This document shows positions 54,946 through 64,000 of a stretch of 64,000 bases of DNA, piece after piece (position 1 is the first letter of the stretch; each line of letters opens with the position of its first letter). A program made the translations under genes and the position numbers. Under the pieces are notes generated by a model, which had not been told where the DNA came from, searched no databases, and worked only from the letters and a program-made list of their open reading frames with translations. The DNA is from Progne subis subis (lineage: Eukaryota; Chordata; Aves; Passeriformes; Hirundinidae), in assembly GCA_022316685.1 (NCBI GenBank), contig JAKJHU010001648.1:1-64000 (forward strand). Direction: 5' to 3'.

Positions 54946-55520
54946 GGCACGGGGGAGGCACTGGGGGGGAACTGGGAGAGGTGCTGGGATGTGCTAGGAG
55001 GAACTGGGAGGGAGCTGGAGATAGCCTGGTTGAAACTGGGAGAGTGCTCAGTTGTCTGGAAGACCTGAGGAGAATGGAGGATGCTAGGGAGATGGGATGG
55101 GGTTCTGGGGGTGCTGGTGGGCACTGGGAGGGAGTTTGGGGCTGCTGGGTGTAACTGGGAGGGATTGGAGTGAGCATGGAGGGGCTGGAAGGAGATCGGG
55201 GATTGGAAAGCAGGGATTGGGATGAGGTTGGTTGTGCTGGGAAGAGACTGGGAGGAGTCTTGGTGAGTCCTGGTGGGGCTGGGAAGGGACTGGGAAGGGA
55301 CTGGGAGAGGGTCTGGGGGTCCTGGGGAGGTGGGGGGCAATTGAGGAGGTTGTGTAATCCTGAGAGGGACCGAAGGGGCTTTGACGGGTCCTGGGTAGGG
55401 CGGGAAGAGATTGGAAGGAGGTTTCAGGGGGTCCTGTGTGGGCTGGAGGAAACTGGGAGGGAGCTTGGAGGGGCTTGGGGTGTCTGTGAGAGGTTTTGGG
55501 GAGCCCTGTGGACCCCTCAG
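54946..55520. repeat. MHC-IIB intron with degenerate G-rich minisatellite
   Basis: Diverged units around the core AACTGGGAGGG and GTGCTGGGA repeat through the intron between exons 3 and 4, giving open frames on both strands without protein similarity. Confidence 0.7.
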
Positions 55521-55627
55521 AGATGCTGCTGGATGCTGCCCCCAGCAAGATGCTGATGGGGGTTGGGGGCTTTGTGTTGGGCTTTGTCTTCCTGGCGCTA
55601 GGGCTCAGTTTCTACCAGTGCAAGAAG
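55521..55627 (+). pseudogene. MHC class II beta, exon 4 (transmembrane)
   Basis: 107 bp between the acceptor GACCCCTCAG and donor GTGAGG. It encodes a connecting peptide (MLLDAAPSKM), a hydrophobic membrane segment with GG and G-spaced residues (MGVGGFVLGFVFLALGL) and a short basic tail (YQCKK). The phase (1 in, 0 out) is right for class II beta. The exon is intact, but the gene is not. Confidence 0.88.
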
Positions 55628-55728
55628 GTGAGGGGGGGTCCCAGGGGTTGTGTCCCCGCTCCCCCAGAGCGTGTGTGCTTCCCCAGGGCCCCCCAGCCCG
55701 GGTGTCACCCCCTTTTCTCTGCCCACAG

Positions 55729-55737
55729 AGCTCCTGA
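55729..55737 (+). pseudogene. MHC class II beta, last coding exon
   Basis: After the acceptor TTCTCTGCCCACAG the sequence AGCTCCTGA gives Ser-Ser-stop in phase with exon 4. The 3' UTR continues to about 55900. The expected poly(A) signal reads AACAAA at 55881-55886. Confidence 0.65.
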
Positions 55738-55965
55738 GCTGGCGGCGGTCGCAGCCCCTCCCCGTGGCCTCGGGCCTGGCCGGGACCCCCTGCTCCGTCC
55801 CCGATATGATTTTGGGGGGATCGTGTGTCCCCCCAGCCCTGCTGTCACTCTGTCCCCGCCCAGCTGCTCCCAGTGTTCCCAACAAAGCTTCCCAGTTCAC
55901 CCCAGTCCTGTTTACTGGGGACAGTGGAGAGGACTTGGGGGGACCCTGCGGGGGGACCATGATTC

Positions 55966-57169
55966 GGGAGGGGACAGAACGGGCCCCAGGATGGATCGGG
56001 AATGGGGACCCCCGTGTGTCCCCCCTGTGTCACCCCACTCTGGGGACTCCTTGGGAGGCACCTGAACCCCAGCACAGCACCCGGCCAACACCAAAAGGCG
56101 CCTGGGCGCCCTGAAGCTGCCAGGGGAATTTGGGGAGGGGGCGCAGGGGGGGTGCCCAAGCCAGGCCCAGAGTCCAGCACAGCCCCAGCAGCATCTTGGG
56201 GATTAGAAAGGAGGAGGAGTGGGACCCTTCCCAAAGCAATTTGGGGGTTCTAGCCCCCTCTTCTTCCCTGCTCTTCCACCCCTTCCCCTCTGCCCCCCAA
56301 TCCACCAGCCCTGTCCCCCATGCTTGGTTTTGGAGGTTCCAGGGCCCCTCCTGCTCAGTCTGAGGTCCCATCCCCCTTTCCCTCAATTCAGGCACCTCCT
56401 GACAGCTTTTTCCTGGGAGGAGTCCCTGAGTTTGGGATTTTTGGGGTGCAGTTCGGGAGGGGACAGCTCTCTTTGGCTTTCCCCTCCCTGTTGTGGCCTC
56501 TCAGCTGCCCCCAATACCCTGGGGCTGCTGGGATTTCCCTCCTGGGGACAAGGACCTTCAATCTCTTCCAGGAGCCCAATGCCCACCTGGGGGTCCAGCT
56601 CAGGGGGTCCTTGAGCAGCTGCCCCACAACCTCTGCCAGGGTCTTCCAGCTTTGGGCTCCCCAAAAACCCTCAGCAAGCCCCAAGTCCCTCCCAGGAACC
56701 CTCAACTCCCTCAAACCCAGCATCCCCCACAGCCCCTGCAAGTTTCCCCCCATGGCACCGGCCATGGCCATGTCCCCACATGTCACTGGCCATGTCCCAC
56801 CATGTCCTCACCCATGGCTGTCTCCCCACCACAAATCCATCCCTGGCCATGTCCATGTGTCCCCATGTCACTCTCCATGTCTATGTCCCACCATGGCTAT
56901 GTCCCCCATGTCCTCACCTATGTCCCAGTCCAATGTCTTTTATTTTAAAGAGATGAAGAGAAATGAAAAACAAATCAAGGTTGAACAAAAAGGATTGTTG
57001 TGTCTGTGCCAGCTGAGGATCCATGTGCCTGGCTGGGAAGAAAGAACCTTTTTTGCAGGGGTTTCCACCCCACTGTCTCCGAAATCTTGGTGGTTGGCCC
57101 CAGTCCATCACAATTTGGTTGTGCAAGACACCCTTGGGCAACAGGAAATCAAAATCGTGGAATCCCTGA
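55966..57169. repeat. Segmental duplicate of MHC-IIB 3' flank, copy 2
   Basis: The in-place version of 17564-18835, directly downstream of the MHC class II beta exons. It includes a shorter CCATGTCCCC minisatellite (about 56760-56930) and ends inside a CR1 3'-end fragment, where ERV-C inserted. It shows the sequence of the locus before ERV-A arrived. No gene. Confidence 0.85.
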
Positions 57170-57872
57170 TGTGGTGGTGCGAAAAGTGGTTTTGTTCTGT
57201 GTTTATATGTTTTCTGTAAAACTTGTCGAAGGATTTATACTGCAATGGGTTGTTCCGATGTACCCCCGTCCCATGCAATGGTTTCTCCCCGGAGAGTGTG
57301 CTATGTAACAGTTCCTTCTTTGTCAATCATCCTCCACCTCCACCTGTCAATCCCCTCTCTCTCCTCTTGGGCGCCCTGTCTGTCACTTCAGGGCCCTTCC
57401 CTGGTTTCTGGAAAGATCCAGGGAGGGCGTCGCCTGATAGGCTGGTGCCTGGGAAACCCCCTACCCCCGTCTGGTTATAGGATCTCAGTTTTAAGGTTAA
57501 CACCCCCCGTTACACCCACGTTTTACCTCACTGGCTGATCCGTTGTTGCCACCCCTGAACCCTCCCGTGTTTTAAAAGCCGGTGCACAGCTTTGTTCGGG
57601 GCTGTCTTCAGGCAGCTGTTGTCTGAGGCGGAGCTCCGTGCTGGATCCCCTTAATAAAACACCTTCCCACCCTGCCTGAGAAAGACGACTCTTTCTTCAC
57701 CACTGTGGTCGTGACTCCGACTGCTCCTGTCGCTGGTGTGGGGGAACCAAGACCCCACGGGGAGGAGGTCGCTCGCCCAGCCTGCGACCCCGACCCAAGA
57801 GCGTTCGCCGCAGTGTGTGAGGCTGAGCTAGCCTGTGGCCAGCGCCTGTCCGGCACAGCGGACAATGCAACA
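57170..57872 (+). repeat. ERV-C 5' LTR
   Basis: 703 bp, TGTGGTGGTG to ACAATGCAACA. It starts and ends like the ERV-A LTRs but is clearly diverged in the middle. AATAAA at 57653-57658. Confidence 0.88.
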
Positions 57873-57879
57873 GCGCGTC

Positions 57880-57897
57880 TGGCGCCCAACGTGGGGC
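57880..57897 (+). other. ERV-C primer binding site (tRNA-Lys1,2)
   Basis: TGGCGCCCAACGTGGGGC, the standard lysine-1,2 site of betaretroviruses, perfect over 18 bases. Confidence 0.9.
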
Positions 57898-58078
57898 CCC
57901 CCCGGCGACGAGGCGGACCCTGCGGCACACACCGGGGCTGCCAAAGAGCCCAAAGAACGGTCCTTGGGCGGCGCGCTACCTCCCGTGGACACAGCTTTAA
58001 CCGAAGCTCGCTCCCGGGTGTCGGGGGCTTCCTCAGCATTCAGGTGGTTTCAGGGTCTTTTTCTCTCCTGCACAGCTC

Positions 58079-58501
58079 TGAGCTAAGCTGAAGGAAGAGA
58101 CGGAGTCTTCAGGTTTAGATTTTTTCAAGGTTGCATTTTTCGTTTATTATTTCTTATCTTACAATTCTCTCAGAGTCCAACAAGATGTTCGCAGTTGCAT
58201 GGACTTCTCACGTCTGCCCCCCAGCTGGGCTGTCCTTAATCTTTCATACTAATTACTACGTATTCATTATTTACTATTTATTACCAATGTCTATCACTAT
58301 TACTAAAAAGGTCATCTTTACTCTGACCCAATCCTCATTAACTACCTTGTATCACGTCACTACTGAAATGGAGTGAGAATGAAGGAGATGAGGAAGGAGA
58401 CAACGCCCAAATTCTCCATTTTGTCCCCATTCACTCCAATGCTATGAACCTAAAATTACTGGTTTTTCACCCTATGATAAACTAAACTACTATTTTTCAC
58501 A
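58079..58501 (-). mobile_element. Candidate solo LTR in ERV-C leader
   Basis: An AT-rich insert that breaks the leader homology with ERV-A. On the minus strand it starts TGTGAAAAATAGTAG (from 58501) and carries AATAAACG near 58140-58147. The far end near 58079 is not fixed and no clear target duplication was found. Confidence 0.5.
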
Positions 58502-58753
58502 CTCTTGTGGCCCTGCAAACCCTCTCTCAGTTTAGGAAGTTTTTTCCCATGGACTGAGATCAAAGCCAGTATCTCTCTGAGCTCTGGGCTGGGGTCTCAG
58601 AGCCCCCTGCCCAGGTCCCCTGACCCTCCAGGGCAACCAAAGGAATGCCCTGGACTCCAACACCGGCGGAGAAGAGGACAGCTCCGGAGCGCCCTCGGAG
58701 TCCTCTTCAGGCGGCGAAACGACAACCCCAGGTTTTACCAGTTCCAGGAGGGG

Positions 58754-58755
58754 GT
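58754..58755 (+). promoter_or_regulatory. ERV-C leader splice donor
   Basis: CAGGAGGGGGTAAGTA, conserved with the ERV-A leader (16637-16638, minus). Confidence 0.6.
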
Positions 58756-59133
58756 AAGTATCTGCAAAAGCAGTGCTTACTTTTGGGGGGTTTTTCCCAG
58801 GGAGAGGGAAACCCAAATTGGGAAGGAATCCTTTTAGAGGATTCTGGCTGCGCAGCCCAGGGGGTGGAGGTTAGCCCCATTCCCCTGTTGGAAACCCTCC
58901 TGTGGACCCCTTTTTAGTTCTCTTTTGTTATTTAACCTCTTAGTTTGGTGGGAATCAAGTTCACGCGGTGGCAGGTTGTGAGGGTTTTGTGACCATTGGT
59001 TTTGTTTTGCGGCTCCCCGAGTGTGTGGGAAGAGGTCCCCTACTCAGTTTTAGGAGGCTGCTCCGCAGTTGATTTTGGTTTTTGCTTTACGTCTGCCTGG
59101 GTGTCAGTTGGGGGTGACAAGTTCCGGAAAGAG

Positions 59134-59392
59134 ATGGGTGTGAAGCTCTCTGTCACCCAAAAGAGTGTTGTTTTATAGTTTTGTTTCCACTGTTCAAAAC
59201 GCCCAATTAAAGATCTCTAAGGGTGAGTTAAAAAGGTTTATCCGCTGGCTATTTTTGCACTTCCCTCAGATGTCCCCTGACCAAATCTACTCACAAAATT
59301 TTGGAGCGGTGTAGAGAGAAGAATGGTTCAATTGGCAGGGTCAGGAGACAAAGACGCCCCAAAATATTTTAATTTGGCCACGCAGCTGAGTT
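59134..59392 (+). pseudogene. gag: ERV-C gag start, decayed
   Basis: The ATG at 59134 opens MGVKLSVTQKS, equivalent to the MGAQLSAAQKG start of ERV-A, but hits TAG at 59176. The downstream matrix sequence remains alignable (GELKRFIRWLFLHFPQ-like) until the CR1 insertion at 59393. Confidence 0.8.
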
Positions 59393-62253
59393 CACAGAAT
59401 CACAGAATAATGAGGTTGGAAGAGACCTCTAAGATCATCAAGTCCAACCTATGCCTTAACACCTCAACTAGACCATAGCACTAAGTGCCATGTCCAGTCT
59501 TTTTTTAAACACATCCAGAGATGGTGACTCCACCACCTCCCCTGGGAAGACAATTCCAGTGCTTAATTACTCTTTCAGTGAAAAAATTTTTTCCTAATAT
59601 CTAACCTGTACCTTCCCTGACGTAGCTTGAGACTGTGTCCCCTTGTTCTGTCAGTTGCTGCCCGGTGGAAGAGACCGACCCCCACCTGTCCTACAACCTC
59701 CCTTCAGGAAGTTGTAGAGAGTAATAAGGTCACCTCTAAGCCTCCTCTTCTCCAGGCTAAACAACCCCAGCTCCTTCAAACATTCCTCATAGGGCTTGTG
59801 TTCCAAGCCCCTCACCAGCCTCGTTGCCCTCCTCTGGACACCCTCAAGCATCTCAATATCCTTCCTAAACTGAGGGGCCCAGAAATGGACACAGTACTCA
59901 AGATGCGGTCTCACCAAGTGCCGAGTACAGGAGAAGAACGGCCTCCCCTACTCCTGCTGGTCACACAATTCCTAATGCAGGCCAGGATGCCATTGGCCTT
60001 CTTGGCCACCAGGGCACATTGCTGGCTCATATCCAACCGGCTGTCGACCAGCACCCCCAGGTCCCTTTCCGCTCTGAACACTGTCCAGCCACACTGTCCC
60101 CAGCCTGTAACGCTGTAGGGGATTTTTGTGGCCAAAATGTAGAACTCGACACTCTAGACTTATTAAACTTCATGCTGTTGGACTCTGGCCATTCATCCAA
60201 CCGATCTAGGTCTCTCTGCAGAGCCCTCCTCCCTTCCAATGGATCAACACAAGCTCCCAGCTTGGTGTCGTCTGCAAATTTACTAATGAAGGACTCCATG
60301 GCCCTCATCCATGTCGTCTATAAAAATATTAAATAGAACTGGTCCCAATACAGGACCCCTGAGGGACACCACTGGTGACTGGTCTCCAGCTGGATGCTGC
60401 ACCATTCACCATCACTCTCTGGGCCTGGCCATCCAGCCAGTTCCTAACCCCAGCGAACAGTGCTCCTGTCCAAGCCATGGCTGCCAGCTTATCTAGAAGT
60501 ATGCTGTGGGAGACAGTATCAAAGGCCTTGCTGAAGTCTAAATAGACAACATCCACAGCCTTTCCTGCATCTACCAGACGAGTTACCTGGTCGTAGAAGG
60601 AGACCAGGTTAGTCAGACATGACCTACCCTTTTGTAAACCCATGTTGACTGGGTCTGATACCCTGGCCATCTTGTAAGTGCTGTGTGATAGCACTCAGTA
60701 TGAACTGCTCCATTACCTTACCTGGTACTGAGGTCAGGCTAACTGGCCTGTAATTACCAGGATCCTCCTTCCTACCTTTTTTTTTGTAAACGGGTGTTAC
60801 ATTGGCCAGTTTCCAATCGCCTGGAACCTCGCCAGTGAGCCACGACTCCTGAATAATGATGGAGAGCGGCTTCGCAAGCTCGTCTGCCAGCTCCCTCATC
60901 ACCCTAGGGTGGATCCCATACTGGTCCCATTGATTTATAAATATCCAAGTGTCCCAGCAGTTCTCTGACTGCCTCCTCTTGGATAACAAGCAGGGACCAT
61001 TCTGTTCCCTGGCACCACCTACCAACCCCTTGAGGACAGTTGTCTTGAGGGTAAGCTGTCCTACCAATAAAGACTGAGGCAAAGAAGGCATTAAGCATTT
61101 CCGCTTTTTCCTCATCTTTAGTTACTAAGTTGCCTGCCTCATCCAATAAGGAACCGAGGTTGGTTATACCCTTCCTTTTTATCATTGATATATTTGTAAA
61201 ACTTTTTTTATTGTTTTTAACAGAAGTTGCCAAGTTAAGTTCAAACTGGGTTTTGGCCTCCCTGATTTTTTTCTACATGCCCTAGCAGCTCCCTTAAATA
61301 CTTCCTGAGAAATCAGTCCCTCCTTAAAAAGATGATACATCTTTTTTTTATTTCTAAGTTCCTTCAAAACCTCATTGCTCATCCAGACTGGACGTTTGCC
61401 TCGTCGACTCATCTTTCGGCACACAGGGACAATCTGTTCCTGTGCCCTCAAGATTTCTGTCTTGAAGCACACCCATCTCTCCTGGACTCCTTTGTTTTCA
61501 AGGACTGCTTCCCAAGGAACTCTCTGAATAAGTCTCTTAAATAGGCCAAAGTCTGCCCTCCGGAAGTCCAGTGTAGAGATCTTATTGATATTTCTCCTTA
61601 TTTCACCAATTATCGAGAATTCTATAATTTCGTGATCACTGTGCCCCAAGCGGCCTCCAACCTCCACATCACCCACCAGTCCATCTCTATTTGTGAACAA
61701 TAGGTCTAACATAGTCCCTCCCCTGGTGGGCTTGCTCACCAGTTGTGATAAAAAGTTATCCTCCACACACTCTAAAAACTTTCTAGATTGCTGTTTTTCT
61801 GCTGTATTAAGTTCCCAGCAGATGTCTGGTAGGTTGAAGTCACCTACAAGAACAAGAGCTGATGATCCTGAAACATTGTTCAGTTGCTTATAGAGTAAGT
61901 TGTCCACCTCTTCATCCTGATTGGGTGGACAATAGCAGACTCCCAGGAGGATGTCAGCCTTATTGGCTTTCCCCTTAATTTTTACCCATAGGGACTCTAC
62001 TTCATCATCATTAGTTTCAATACCTATGACATCCAAAACTCCTCTAATATAAAGGGCCACCCCTCCACCTCTTCTCCCTTTTCTGTCTCTTCTGAAGAGC
62101 TTGTAGCCATTTAGCGCAGTGCTCCAACTATGTGAGTCATCCCACCATGTTTCTGTGATGGCAAACAATATCATAGTTCCGCTGATGCACCATGGCCTCT
62201 AGCTCTGCCTGTTTGTTACCCATGCTGCGGCATTGGTATACATGCTATTAAGT
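59393..62253 (-). mobile_element. CR1 LINE, 5'-truncated
   Basis: The 3' end is marked by two CACAGAAT octamers on the plus strand (59393-59408), the CR1 tail repeat ATTCTGTG on the minus strand. The body carries most of ORF2. At about 2.9 kb it lacks ORF1 and the very start of ORF2, the usual truncation. It lies in the matrix-coding part of ERV-C gag, which resumes near 62254. Confidence 0.93.
59651..62250 (-). pseudogene. CR1 ORF2 (endonuclease and reverse transcriptase)
   Basis: Minus-strand pieces in order. The apurinic-type endonuclease at 61182-62174 has ITETWWDDSH, GDFNLPDICW and LGHSDHEIIEF. The RT start at 60624-61115 has GDWKLANVTPVYKKG-like, YRPVSLTS and GFTKGRS-like blocks. The RT middle at 60329-60694 has YLDFSKAFDTVSH. 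The active site FADDTKLG is at about 60255-60285, and the C-terminal region at 59651-60135 has [12 protein letters not shown] and GVQRRATRL. Several frameshifts and stops make it inactive. Its opening in the endonuclease is 5'-truncated near 62250. Confidence 0.92.
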
Positions 62254-63900
62254 CACAAAAAGGAGTGCAAAAACAGCCAGGTTGTGGACAACTGTCCCCC
62301 TGTTCCCCTATGTCTTCTCCCAAGTCCCCTCGTCCCCAGAAGGGAATCTTGAAGGGAGCAGCAGGAACTTTGCCTGCTGGCTCAGGCTCCCTAAAGATTC
62401 CCGGATCCCCCCCGCCTGGCCGGATCTGCTCAGGGTCTCTCGGGTAGCCCTGGCCAGGCAGCTCGAGAGTTCTCTCCGTCCCCTCCTTCCCAGTTACGAA
62501 ACCTAAAGTTCGTTTTAGTTTAGAGGGCGAGATCCAATCGCAAGATGGCTCCCCTTTCCCCTGGTCTCAAAATGGCGGAGGCCGCATGGCGCGGTCCTCC
62601 CCATCCCCGTCCTTTCTTCTTCCTCAACCCATTCCTTCCCGCCAACCCTTTGCGCCCAACCCTTTTACCCATGGCTCCTCCTTCCTGTGAAGCACCTCCT
62701 TTCTCCCGCCTTTCCCAAAAGCTCTCCCAAAACTCCTCCCTACTGCCCTGCCCAAGTTACCCCCCCACGACATCATCATCTGCCCAAACCACTCCCCCTC
62801 TCGGAAGGCGGGCCTCTTGGGCTTCCGGTTCCCACGCCCCTTCTTCCGGTTCCCATGATGGGAGTCCGGAGGAAGTGGAGCTGGGGCCTAAACCCGCAGA
62901 GCCGCCTCAGCTTTCTCCTATCCCATCCCTCGCTCCAGTGGTGTATAAGGGCTCCCGCAGAGGGCACAACAGGCGTGCTATCTACCACCCCTTCCCACAG
63001 TCTACCATCCGCGACCTGTGCAAGGCCCACCGAGATTATGGGAGGGAGAGTCCCTATTTTAGGGGCCTGCTCCGCTCTGATCTTGGTGGAACCGCAATCG
63101 TTCCAGCGGATCTCAGGCAACCGTTTTCATGTCTAATGAACTCCACAGAGTTCAAACTCTGGGAGGTGGCATGGAAGCAGTTGTTAAGAGATGCCTTGCC
63201 AGGTCTCCTCACTGACCCTGAAACCACGGTCGATGGGGACGGGAATGCCCTCACCTTTGAACATCTAGCAGGTGAGTGGCATTGGGAGTCCCCAGCAGAT
63301 CAAGCTGCATCTATTCCACTCAAGGCCCTCCAAATAATAAGGGACTGTGCCCTGACAGCATTTTTTGGAATGGTGCCTGACGGCCCAGTGGTCCCCTACT
63401 ATAAGATCGTTCAGGGGACCAAGGAATCCTTCACTGGGTTTGTAGAACGGCTCACCCGAGCAATTGAGATACAAGTACCAAATGCATGGGTGAGGGAGGG
63501 GATTCTAAGGGAGATGGCGTTCACAAATGCTAATCCCATGTCACGAAGTGCAATCTTGAGTCTCCCCTTAGACCCTCCTCTGACAATCCAGGAGATGCTG
63601 CGGGTGTGCCAGCTCAAAGTGCCATTCATGCGGGCTGGGGACACAAACCAACGTGCCAGGATTCCAGGATGCCAGAATTCCAGGATTCACTGCACTTGAT
63701 GGCCCGGCCGTCTGAGACACCAGTTCCGAAAAGGAGACCTTATGTACCCAACAGACAGCGGTGCTACATCTGCGGGGATGTGGGACATTGGGCATCCCAA
63801 CGCCCTTTAAAGGAGGAGACTGAAGCGCTGAAAAACAGAAAAGGGGGAGGCGGGAAAGATGGGTCGTTGGGCCAGAGGCCCAACCAAAAAAACTAGAAAG
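62254..63900 (+). pseudogene. gag: ERV-C gag, main part
   Basis: After the CR1, gag resumes with a proline-rich middle region and a long open frame (62545-63699) that contains RDLCKAHRDYGRESPYFRG, the capsid block LTAFFGMVPDGPVVPYY and the major homology region (QGTKESFTGFVERL, about 63412-63459). This stretch is continuous where ERV-A is split by ERV-B. A frameshift around 63640-63690, beside a short CCAGGATTCCAGGAT duplication, moves nucleocapsid to another frame. There the zinc knuckle (63762-63803) reads CYICGDVGHWASQR, with the last cysteine replaced by arginine. Confidence 0.88.
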
Positions 63901-64000
63901 GGAACGCAGGTCCACCTGGCGTGATGAAAGAAATAGGGTGGACCGGGCAGAAGGGGGAGAAAAGACGGGGGAGCGCCTATGATACGCTGCCAGATTCAAC
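63901..64000 (+). other. Start of ERV-C gag-pro junction, cut by window end
   Basis: Purine-rich sequence equivalent to the ERV-A gag-pro border (about 7050-7110). No domain is complete here. Confidence 0.5.

Larger units (their letters stand above)
57170..64000 (+). mobile_element. ERV-C: betaretrovirus-like ERV, continues beyond window
   Basis: A plus-strand element of the ERV-A family with a 5' LTR, lysine primer site, leader and gag. Pro, pol and the 3' LTR lie outside the window. Two later insertions split it: a candidate solo LTR in the leader (about 58079-58501) and a CR1 in gag (59393-62253). Its start lies inside the duplicated MHC flank. Confidence 0.9.

Noticed and set aside
59627..60118. 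Plus-strand frame of 163 codons
   Set aside because: It is the complement of the CR1 reverse-transcriptase region, which is clearly coding on the minus strand.

Overview
The window looks like a repeat-choked piece of a songbird (passerine) genome. Markers for this are a CR1 LINE ending in the avian octamer ATTCTGTG, an ERVL-type solo LTR with a 5-bp target duplication, a C2H2 zinc-finger gene of the type expanded in passerines, and exons of an avian-style MHC class II beta gene. The density of endogenous retroviruses (ERVs) would fit a W chromosome or an MHC-rich microchromosome. The sequence alone does not decide which.

Six ERVs fill most of the 64 kb; the letters A to F are mine. ERV-A (2410-17563, minus) is a betaretrovirus-like gag/dUTPase-pro/pol element with only a stub of env. 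ERV-B (7658-14885, minus) sits inside the gag of ERV-A with a clean 4-bp target duplication. ERV-F (21090-29420, plus) is an old gamma-type element carrying a later ERVL solo LTR. ERV-D (30202-39089, minus) is gamma-type, carries a 6-bp-flanked solo LTR in its reverse transcriptase, and has a 5' LTR cut off where ERV-E begins. ERV-E (39090-48208, plus) is the best-preserved element: two LTRs, long open gag and pol frames, no real env. ERV-C (57170 to beyond the end, plus) is in the same family as ERV-A. Its leader holds a candidate solo LTR and its gag holds a 2.9-kb CR1.

Host sequence lies between the ERVs. From left to right: a stretch without recognisable genes with a GC-rich block (1-2277); a zinc-finger fragment (2278-2409); a 1.2-1.3 kb segment present twice (17564-18835 and 55966-57169), which is the 3' flank of an MHC class II beta gene; a frameshifted zinc-finger gene (19202-20313, minus); a CpG-rich promoter-like block (29421-30201); a four-exon open gene model with consistent splice phases that I cannot identify (50919-54204, plus); and an MHC class II beta remnant with beta-2, transmembrane and cytoplasmic exons but no peptide-binding exon (54650-55737).

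The host genes most worth attention are the unidentified four-exon gene and its MHC neighbour. For the ERVs, the notable points are the mismatched flanks of ERV-A, the nearly identical LTRs of the internally ruined ERV-B, and the AT-rich repeat block that stands where ERV-E should have env.
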